Assembly (NCBI GenBank): GCA_022495995.1
Contig: JAFEMH010003618.1
Span: 62,001-126,000 of the forward strand
Direction of reading: 5' to 3'
Length of the DNA: 64,000 nt
From: Adenophora triphylla var. japonica
Taxonomy: Eukaryota; Streptophyta; Magnoliopsida; Asterales; Campanulaceae
In this document: positions 55,851-64,000 of the stretch, one piece after another
How the letters are laid out: the number at the start of each line of letters is the position of its first letter
How positions within the stretch are numbered: position 1 is the first letter of the stretch
Position numbers and translations under genes: made by a program
The notes under the pieces: model-generated
Database searches by the model: none
What the model was told of the DNA's origin: nothing
Seen by the model: only the letters and a program-made list of their open reading frames with translations

Positions 55851-56564
55851 AATGTATTAAGCTGTCTTTTAGCATGTTGTGAACTTGAGAGTAGACCGTG
55901 CTTGAACTCATCAAGAAATGTTGTAACCGTTAGTGATTTGTGATTTACTTTTAAAGCTTTGTCGAGACGCAAGATCTCTTGTCTGCCTTTGTTTCTTTTG
56001 TGCACTTTGTCGGCGTCCATCTTGACTTTTCTCGTTGCATTTGGTGACCGAAGGCCTGGCCATGACGGCAATCCCCTTTGCTGAGGCTTTGTGCTTGGCT
56101 GAGAGGTTGAATGCTCCCTTGATAAGTCGTTTTGACAGTCTTTTTCGTAGCTTCCTTGCCTCTTGTTGGCGTCGGGCTCTTGACCACTTTTTTGCAGCTT
56201 CTGCTTGAGCTTCTTTATTTTTATTTTATTTTTTTTGTGAGCCCTTGCTCGAGCTCTTTTTTTTGTGTTTTTTTTTGTGAGCCCTTGCTCGAGCTCTTTT
56301 TTTTTTTTTTTTTTGAAGCGCGTGAGGGCGAAGACAAGCCCCCGGCTTGGAAGCGTACATGAGCCGCCGCTTGATGCCGAGTGACCCTCGGATGTCCTTT
56401 GATGTTGCCGCCGTCGTTTGACTTGGTCAAGGTGACTGTTGGGGCGTGTTCTTGAAAAGTGCGTAGCTTGATGGAGGTCTTGATTGACATTCAAACTTTT
56501 GACTTTTTTGTGTATTTTTAGACCGGACCAATTAAGGTTGCCTACGTTCTCCTGACTAGAGGGC
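55851..56564. other. stretch between antisense ORF and integrase of H
   Basis: No gene. At about 56230-56320 GTGAGCCCTTGCTCGAGCTC followed by a T-tract is duplicated. Sense gag-pol transcription and the antisense ORFs converge here. Confidence 0.55.
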
Positions 56565-57994
56565 TCAGTCTGCGTAGTTCGACACTACATGGAGTGCCAA
56601 GAGATGCACAGCTTGTTCTTCTTCAGGCGAAGTATCTCGCGAAGTTTGCTTCCGTTGACCGGATTCATGAAGGGATTGCCGTCTAGGTCCGTCTGCCTTC
56701 ATGGCGCTCCGGAGAAGATCCTTTGAACCACGAAAGGGCCGATCCACGTGGGTTCCCATTTTCCCAGCTGGGTTGGTTCGAGCGGGAGGCTTTTCTTTGA
56801 GTACAAGGTCGCCTTCCCCGATGTCTCGGGATTTGACTTTCTTGTCGAAAGCTCTAGCCATCCCGCTTTGATAGGCTCGGACGTGTTCCATGGCCTTTAG
56901 TCGTCGCTCGTCTAGCGTGAGCCAATTCGTCATGTCGGCCGGAGCCATTCGACTTCGTTGATGTCATTTTCCAAAGAAGACTCTGAGTGAGGGAATTTCT
57001 AGCTCGATGGGAAGGATCGCTTCCATCCCGTATGTCGTGGCAAATGGGGTTTCTCCCGTGGCCGTTCGACCGATGTGCGGTAGCCCCAAAGTGCAAGGTG
57101 TAGCTCTTCTGCCAATCTCGTCCTCGGGTGGTCATTTTTCGGATGATCCGTTCGAGGGTTTTGTTTGCCGCTTCCACGGCGCCGTTTGTTTGTGGCCGGT
57201 AGGGAGAAGATTTGTGGCGTGTGATCTTGAATTCAGCCAGCCGTCGAATTCCCTTCGAAGTGTGAACCATTGTCTCGATATGACCTCATTTGGGATGCCG
57301 TATCGGCAGATGATGTTTTCCTTGAGGAAATGCGCGACCTTCTTGGAGGTGAGTACCTTGTAGGACTTGGCTTCGACCCATTTGGTGAAGTAGTCGATGG
57401 CTACTAAGATGAACTCGTGACCGTTGCCGCCTCGGCGGAGCGATTTTCCCGATGACGTCAATTCCCAAGTGGCAAAGGGCCAAGGTGTAGTCATGCAAGA
57501 GAGATCGTGGGGCGGCAGATGATTGAGGTTGGAGAACCGTTGGCACTTGTCGCAGCTCTTCTGACAAAGTGGATGCAATCCGCTCCATGGAGATCCAAGA
57601 GTAGCCCATCCCGAGAATGATTTGCATCGTGGCTCCGTTCATGTGGGGACCGCAAGCCCCATTGTGGACTTCTGTTCATGAACTTGTTTGCTTCTTCTTG
57701 GCCGATGCAACGTAGGAGTGGCCCATGGTAGCGTTTCTTGTATAGCATGTCCCCGAGGAGGACGAAGTGAGAGGCAAGGCGTGTTAGGGCCATGATGCTC
57801 TTGGTTTTGACCCCTTCGTGTGTGGGTCTTCCTTGTTCATGAAGGTGGTTTCCGTTCTTGAGGTATTGGAAGATCCGGGTGTGCCGGAAATGGCGTCGGA
57901 CTTGCGTCTTTTGGCTCTTCAAAGAATCTTGCAAATCGTTGTGATTAAAACCTTCTCGGCACTTGGGCCCGGTTTTTCTCTCGTTTGACAACAT
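56565..57994 (-). pseudogene. integrase of element H (frameshifted)
   Basis: Integrase inserts the cDNA into the host genome in the nucleus. From 57994 down: an N-terminal region (MALTRLASHFVLLGDMLYKK, YHGPLLRCIGQEEANKFM), then the zinc-finger half CDKCQRFSNL (57578 frame). The core reads HEFILVAIDYFTKWVEAKSY, LKENIICRYGIPNEVIS, and after a frameshift HKSSPYRPQTNGAVEAANKT, which includes the catalytic Glu context. The C-terminal part (56948-56565) has DERRLKAMEHVRAYQSGMAR and GEGDLVL. At least three frameshifts are needed to read it through. It is of Tat/Ogre type, related to pol E. Confidence 0.85.
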
Positions 57995-58324
57995 GCTTAA
58001 ATGTTTGCTTGATGCATTTATTTAATTACTGTGTTTGCCTTTTGTATAGATGAATTGTTATTAACTTGTTTTGATTAGTTAATATCATCATTTGTTAAAG
58101 ATGCAATGAAATGATTTTTTAGGAAGGTCGGACCTTTTATTGAAAGCGTGAAGACCGTACATTGTTGATCAAAGATTCACAATCGTCGGCGTAAAGCCGT
58201 CAAAAGACTCAAAAGATGTGAATACACGTACAACAAGACTCGAAGCTAGACTATAGGCGACGAGGGATTGGACCAGGCTTCATTACTCTCGGATGGCCGT
58301 AGCTCTAGAGGGAGTGGTGCCGGT
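57995..58324 (-). other. junction where RT and RNase H of H are missing
   Basis: Only about 330 bp, AT-rich and without any RT or RNase H motif, separates the linker after protease from integrase, where an autonomous Tat element would have more than 2 kb. Confidence 0.7.
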
Positions 58325-59721
58325 TCAGTGGCCAATCTTCCCTTGGCATGAGTCCCGGAAAGTAGCTTGCATGCGGTTCGATTTCAAACCGTATCGCGGA
58401 GGTTTTTGGCCGCTCCCCGATGATGTCCCTCCATTAGTGTTGCCACCACCTGGGGGTTTTTGATGATAGAAGTCGCCGAGGGCTACTTCTAGGAGGGCGA
58501 AGCATTCGCCGATTCGGAGTTGATTCTTGCCGATGTTGATCACTTTCATAGAATCCGCCTTTATCTCGGGGATCTTTGCTTGGACGACATTTACAATGTC
58601 TCGATTCGAGCGGGCATGCTATATCTCCTTCCCCGATTAAGCCTTCGAGGAGGTTGCGCCACTGTTCATCCAGGCCTGACACCGAATGTTGAATTGAACT
58701 AAGCCGTGATGGCTGTCCCCATAAGATCCGAGAGTGTCGGCTAGAGGGTTGTCTTGTACCGGGGATCGGTGATGAGCCGCTTGCAAGAGGGTTTTCGGCG
58801 AAGTAAGCGGTCTACTCCTCGATCAATCTCCATTAGGGCATCCATCTCTTGATCCTCTCTCAAGCATTCTTCACGCCGCATATATCGTAGTTGTCATCCC
58901 GACCCATGAGTTCTTCAATTTCCACTGTCGCGGCTTAGAGCGTGGATGTAAGGATACACTTCGTAGCGGGACAGGGTAGGAGAATCATCTCGGGAAGAGT
59001 ATTCGGTCATGTCGGGACCTTCTTCCGGGTCATAGCTTGCCGGCCAAGCACTTGCCATTGCACCGCTTCCGCGGATCACTTCGATCGCTCCATTGGCATT
59101 GATGAATTTCACGCATTGGTGAAGAGTAGATGATACCGCTTTCATCCGATGTATCCAAGGCCGTCCCAACAAAGCGTAGAAGGTTGGTTTGATTTCCACG
59201 ACTTGGAACTCTACCGACTCCAGTTGTACGTCGAATTGGATCCTCGTATTGATGACTCCTACGATTGGTCGTGCAAGAATCGTAGGCTCGGATTACCCGA
59301 GGTGAAGGCCTTATCGAGAACGGCCGATGCGGAGTCGTTTCAAGGTGCTCAAAGCGATGATGTTGATCGCGGAGCCGTTATCAATCAAGACGTTCGGGAG
59401 GAAGAACAGCTCTATTTTTATGAGGATGAGGAGGGCTTCGTTGTGCCGATTCTCACATATTGGCAAGTCATCGTCTGTGAAGGCTAAACCGCTTCCCGTG
59501 CTACCGTTTGACTCGCCCTTCTCGGGGAACGTTCGATCCATCCATTTGTATGCCTTGGGCCGGGGCAAAGATCGTAGGGAGACAGCTTGCCCTTGGGCGT
59601 TCTTGTCGGAATTCCCGGTCACGAGATCTCTTGACTCGGGTTTCACGCTCCCCGTAGCGGGACAAAGCATGCCGACGGTTTCGAAATTGCAGGGGTCCGC
59701 TCTCGCTTGGAGTTTCGTCAA
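58325..59721 (-). pseudogene. protease region of element H
   Basis: This retropepsin-like aspartic protease would process the polyprotein. The frame 59721-59311 ends with FLPNVLIDNGSAINIIALST, holding the active-site D-N-G-S. The frame 59199-58915 carries the flap-distal conserved YALLGRPWIHRMKAVSSTLH typical of Tat/Ogre. A frameshifted linker follows (58682-58325), with MKVINIGKNQLRIG. Plus-strand ORFs over this interval are shadows. The frame is interrupted between the two halves. Confidence 0.78.
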
Positions 59722-59803
59722 AGGCTATTGAGTTTACCCCCGTCGTTCAGGGGAATGGATTTCCGATGGTATTGGGACCACGAGGGCGTTCCAATTTTCC
59801 TCC

Positions 59804-61528
59804 TCAATGAGCCCCTGGACCACCCGCTTGAGCACGAAGCAATTGTCGGTGGTGTGGCCGGGGTAGTTGTGGAAGGCGCAGTGTTTGCTCATATCCATGT
59901 TGGGTTTCGAGAGTCTTCGGTTGGAAATTCTCGAGTGGTTTGAGAAGATTTCGTTTCACCAAAGCTTCAAATACTTGACCCAAGGGCATTTCCAGGTTAT
60001 CTAAATGCCGGAACCGTGGGAAGCGAGGGGGATTGCTATTCTTTGGGGCCGCTTGATCGCGGTTTACTTGAGCTCCGTCTCGAATGTAGTGCATCGTTCC
60101 TACGCTTTCCTTTCCTTTGGTCGGGCAGGAGTTGAAGTTGCTGTGTTTGTTCGATAGCGGTAAGATGAGGCAGGGGTTGCTGTTGCCTTTTGAAGACTCG
60201 TGGTCTTTTCAAACTTTGTCCCGGCGTTGACCATGGCACGGAGATCCGGATAGAAATGGTGGCCGATCAAGGTCCTCAAAGATGGTTTGAGGCAGAATGG
60301 AAGATGTCCATCTCGCTCTTCTTTGGAAAGTGGATCCATTATCTCGCTTAGCTTCCAGCCCATCTTTTGTAGAACTCGCCCACCGGTTCGTCATCCTTTT
60401 GTTCGGTGGCTTGCGTGTCATGGCGGTTTGTTTCCCATTCAAGATTGGCGCGGTACTTCTCCAGAAGATTTCACCGATCCGATCCCACGTGGAGCGGTTT
60501 TCTCGCCTTCACATTGAGGAACCACCTTAGTGCCGTGGATTTGAGGGAATGCCGAAAATGATCTCGCCATCCGTTGAGGGGTTGCCCCTTTCGCTCTCAT
60601 ACCCAAGACGTAGGTGTCGATGTGGGTTTTTGGGCATTCTCGTCCCGTCAAACTTTTCCATTTCCGGCATCCCGAACTTTGGAGGGAGAGGGACCACTTT
60701 GTTCGGATCGCAGGCGGGAGGGAGTCCTTCCGAGAACTAGCTAGCTTGCCTTGCATGTCTTTCATTTGTTCGATCGCCCAAGCCATGTGAGGATCACTGT
60801 TCGAGGCGGGTTACCGTTTTCGTGGACGGAAACCGAAGATGGAGGTGGATTGGCCGATGGAATCGCCATTCGGGAGTCTTGGGGAGGTAGTCGAGTGTAT
60901 ACCAACCCATACCCCGGGGTGTTGAAGTTGAGGGCGTGATTGCCAGTCCGCTAAGGGTTGTGTTTGGGAACCGGGGAAATGATTCGTTAGCCCCAATCGC
61001 GTACTAGCAGTGGCAAACTTGAGATGTCGGGATATCCGCTGGGATGCCCGTCCCGGTAAGCATGGGGACTTTTGATTGTGATTGCGAGGCTCGTATAGAG
61101 GCAAAGGATTGAATCCTGGGGATACCGAGATGCATTGGGATCTCATGAGCAGCACGTATGTGTGCCGTTGGTACCGAGCTTGATGTGCGTGAGCCGGGAA
61201 ACCGACCGTGCCGAGGCGGGCATGCCTGAGCCGCTTGACCGACGCCCGAGGGGAGCTTTGAGCGAGAGCCGCTTTGCGTTGCCGGGATCTCGTAGCTTGG
61301 CGGAGGCGGGACTCCGCCGATAGCTTTGAGAAACCGGGAGCCGGTATATCTTCGTCCTCTATGAGAACAAAGGTTCCGTCGGGTTGGGGAACCGCAACTG
61401 CTCGAAGACGCAAGGTGTCGACGATCCAGCTTGCCGTTCCTCTTGGCGCTTCTTGATGGTTTCGAAGGCTCGCAGCACCTCCTCCATTGTCCTGGAGGTT
61501 CCTTAGTGGCGGGGTTCCGTTTCCTCAC
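59804..61528 (-). pseudogene. gag: gag of element H (frameshifted)
   Basis: The N-terminal part (61528-60811) includes the PDGTFVLIEDED motif shared with gag A and C, then a Pro/Ser-rich linker. The capsid part is spread over 60786-60100 in several frames: MAWAIEQMKDMQGKLASS, a KFGMPEME segment in another frame, KLSEIMDPLSKEE, FCLKPSLRTLIGH and YPDLRAMVNAGTKFE. The knuckle module begins LEMPLGQVFEALVKRNLLKP (60094 frame) but shifts frame before the C-H-H-C residues. Unlike element C, the capsid domain is retained. Confidence 0.82.
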
Positions 61529-62874
61529 CGTTATCCGTTGATCCCGTCACGGGGAGTATCGGACGGTGCGGACCGCTGAACCGGAAGGGCTATCGGACCT
61601 TGTGACCTCGATATCGAAAAGGCGGCTTCCAGGATTCTCAACCACTCTCGGTTCGCCGGAGGGGTGACGGGCAAGGTTTAGACACGTGAATGGCCTAACG
61701 GGATAAAAGGGGAAAGCTCACGTGGCATGCGGTTTCCGTTTCTTTTATTTTTGATTTTTTTTTTGTTGTTTTAATTTACTTAAAACGTGTTTTCTCGTAA
61801 TCCTAGGTAGGTTGGAAAAGATTGCTCTTCTTTTCGCAACTATGCTAGATCCCGGGTCGACCGGAGACCATCTCGTGCGGCTATAAGCCCCTCGTTTTGC
61901 ACCCGTATTTCGACATCCCAGGGTGGACACCCTGTGCGAGGGTCCTATAGTGCAAGCGGTTTCCACCGGCCTAAAAGAAAATCGAACCTAAGGACCGAGC
62001 CTGTCATGTTCGTTTTGATGCGTTAGCCATGTGAATAGTGAACCGAGCCGGCCACCGAGTCAAGATCGTGTCAAGAGTTCGGCATGACCTTCTCTTGCCT
62101 TGCTTGCGCAAGGGATCCGTGACGTTAGGCGTTGGTCGGGTCATATTGTCATGGCCGACGTATCAAAGGCGTGATGACATGGTGTCATGTGAGCATGGAT
62201 GTATATCCGGGACGGAACATCGTCTGGGTGTAGCTTCGAAATCAAGATCAGTCAAGATTTTAGCATGACCTTTCATCGCTTTGCTTGCGCAAGGGATCTT
62301 GAGTTCCGAGCCTTGACTCGTAAAATGGCCGGCATGGTATATGTATCCAGCCGTATGACACTGACCGGGTAAAACCAACCGAGTCCGGACAGAGTGTGAC
62401 TCAAGACTCAAACGCAAGGTGGTCGACGCTTGGCTAGGATGGGATGTTTGGAATGATCCCGTGCGCGTCCAAGAGGCCTAGGAAGACCTAACGGACCGCA
62501 ACCGAGACCACTTCGGGTTGAGGGTTGTAGTGTGCAGCCGTATCCGAGGCAAAGAAGCAGGCGCGTAGCGCATGCGGTGTAACCGAGGCAGCAGTGTGAG
62601 TAGCGTGCGGTGTAACCGAGGCAGCAGTGCGCGTAGTGTGCGGTCTCTAAAATTCTTTTTCTGAGTAAAACAGAAGTTTTTGAAGAATTTTAAATGTATG
62701 CACAGATGTATATTGATGCATTTTTTGTATTTTTATTTTTTTTTCTAAAATAAAAACGAAGCACGTACACACACACACACAACAGTTAAAGGAAGGGGTA
62801 AAATGAAAGTTTGACCCTCATCATTGTTTTAAAAATCTTTTGTTTTGTTTAAAAGTTTTTAAAACAAAAGCATA
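61529..62874 (-). other. 5' leader of element H
   Basis: No credible gene. It shares islands with A and C at about 61780-61990 and 62600-62690. The palindrome CTTGCGCAAG occurs at 62103-62112 and 62284-62293. GTGTAACCGAGGCAGCAGTG-like phrases are repeated at about 62575-62640. Confidence 0.7.
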
Positions 62875-62892
62875 TCCCCAGCAGAGTCGCCA
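62875..62892 (-). promoter_or_regulatory. primer binding site, tRNA-Arg type (element H)
   Basis: The minus strand reads TGGCGACTCTGCTGGGGA two bases from the LTR end, identical to the primer site of element C. Confidence 0.85.
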
Positions 62893-62894
62893 AC

Positions 62895-64000
62895 TGAAAT
62901 AGCCCGGATCCGAGAAGGCTTCGCAGCCCCGGCATCTGGCATCTTTCGCGTTGGAGCGGTGACTCGCCGTTTTTGCTTTCGCATTTTGTAGAGTCGCCAC
63001 GCCGTTTTTATTAAGCCCAAAACATTGAAAAAGGGCATCAGTTTAAAGATAATTTTAAACTATTTTTGTGTGATGAGATTTTGAGTTCGGAGGTCAGATG
63101 ACTCCTCGGGAAGAGAATATTAGAATATTAGAGCTCACCCGAGTCGCCTCGTAAAACGAGTCTTTCGGATACCCCTAATATCCTTTAAATGTTGTGTGTG
63201 TGTATGTGTGCTTTTAAAAATGCATGCTATATCGGATGTCTACATTGTATGCTATGTATGGAAATGTATTGAAATAGTAATGGAAGGAAGCCTTACCAAT
63301 GTTGGTTCGTGTCTGTCTTCCGCTGGGGAGTAGTGTTTGAGGTCGGAGTAGCGTTCCGGTATGGATCGGGATTGCTTCGGGAGATGCCGCTTGTCCGCGG
63401 ACGCAGTTTCGGCGTGAGTTGAGGTGGCGAGCTGCGTTCGGCGCAGGTTCGGCGTGCGTGGGGATCGTCGGGATCACTCGGGCGCAGGTTCGGCGTGCGT
63501 TGTGGTGGCAGGAGTCACTCGGGCAGTTTCGGCGTGGTTTGGGATCGTCGGTTTGACTCGGAAAGAGCCGGGACACCGTGGAAAGACCGTGCAAGGCCTC
63601 TGAGTACCACGAGGGGCCTCGTAGTACCTCGAGAGTGCCTCGGGCAGCGCGGGAGCGTCTCGGGAGCGCTCGGGAGGCTTCTGAGCACCACGAGGGGGCT
63701 CGGGAAGGCCTCGGAAGGATCCGAAAGGGGCCGGGAATGCCTCGAAGGACTTAGAGGGGAAGCCGAAGGCCTAGGGAGGAAGAGAGAAGTGGGAGGTGTG
63801 TGAAAATGAGGAGGGGGAGCCCTCTATTTATAGTGCCGTATTAGGTGCAAAGAGGTCCGTACGGACCTCCCCGGTAATCCAGACTTTTGGTTTTCCTCGA
63901 TTTGAGGGAATCTGTGATGATGGAGGAATATTTGCAATTATGGTGTCCCCTGAGCAATAAGGTCCGTACGGACCATCTTGCATGCAAAGAGGTCCGTACG
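62895..64000 (-). repeat. 5' LTR of element H, cut by the window edge
   Basis: It matches 47242-48340 of the 3' LTR. TATA (minus) lies near 63832-63825 with palindromes upstream at 63854 and 63961 and at the edge. U3 continues beyond the window. Confidence 0.92.

Larger units (their letters stand above)
47242..64000 (-). mobile_element. Element H: Tat/Ogre-like element with two antisense ORFs and no RT
   Basis: The left copy (3' LTR, 47242-48636) and right copy (5' LTR, 62895 to beyond the edge) both start TGAAATAGCCCGG on the plus strand. Inside, on the minus strand: primer site, leader, gag (61528-59804), protease region (59721-58325) and integrase (57994-56565). RT and RNase H are missing between 58325 and 57994. 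On the plus strand: a PMD-like ORF (50805 to about 53800) and a DUF7745-like ORF (54291 to about 55850). It is inserted in the antisense ORF of G; the left target bases would be CTTGG, unverifiable here. All genes are decayed. Confidence 0.88.

Overview
This window looks like repeat-dense intergenic DNA from a flowering plant, probably a eudicot. I see no convincing host gene, no rRNA or tRNA gene and no bacterial-type feature. Nearly all recognisable sequence belongs to LTR retrotransposons, mostly large Ty3/gypsy elements of the Tat/Ogre type plus Ty1/copia. The plant assignment rests on gag, RT and integrase motifs, primer sites complementary to what I recall as plant tRNA-Arg and initiator tRNA-Met, plant mobile domain (PMD) ORFs and canonical GT-AG introns. 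Species cannot be determined from the sequence. Layout, with my own element labels: A (1-6332, minus), 5' LTR, leader and gag of a Tat/Ogre-like element that runs off the left edge. An unassigned host block (6333-7173 and 12340-16040) is split by B (7174-12339, plus), a complete but decayed copia element with a perfect AACAT target duplication; its right half carries a 114-bp coding-type tandem array. C (about 16041-31443, plus) is a 15.4-kb non-autonomous Tat/Ogre-like element with LTRs, a gag remnant lacking the capsid domain, no pol, and a nearly intact four-exon antisense PMD gene. D (31444 to about 33016, minus) is the 5' LTR and leader of another gypsy element, next to C. A MITE-like and AT-rich stretch follows. 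E (about 34955-42452, minus) is a Tat element with decayed pol and a spliced antisense ORF resembling the 'putative gypsy type transposon' family. F (42453 to about 43370) is a copia-type LTR fragment inside E's RT. G (about 43371-47241, minus) is a Tat/Ogre-like 3' LTR with tandem repeats and an antisense DUF7745-like ORF, inserted in F. H (47242 to beyond 64000, minus) is inserted in G's antisense ORF; it has LTRs, gag, protease and integrase but no RT/RNase H, plus two antisense ORFs (PMD-like and DUF7745-like). So E, F, G and H form a four-deep nest. Common plan of the Tat/Ogre elements: LTR, tRNA-Arg-type primer site, a long leader with conserved islands, gag (pol), then a 3' region holding one or two antisense ORFs, a hypervariable tandem array, a conserved block containing ACGTAGG, the polypurine tract and the LTR. 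The most notable pattern is that short CpG-rich palindromes near the LTR TATA box recur upstream of the antisense ORFs of the same element, with a different palindrome in each element family. This suggests sense and antisense transcription units share regulatory input. All junctions, splice sites and motifs were read by eye; no alignment or database search was run.
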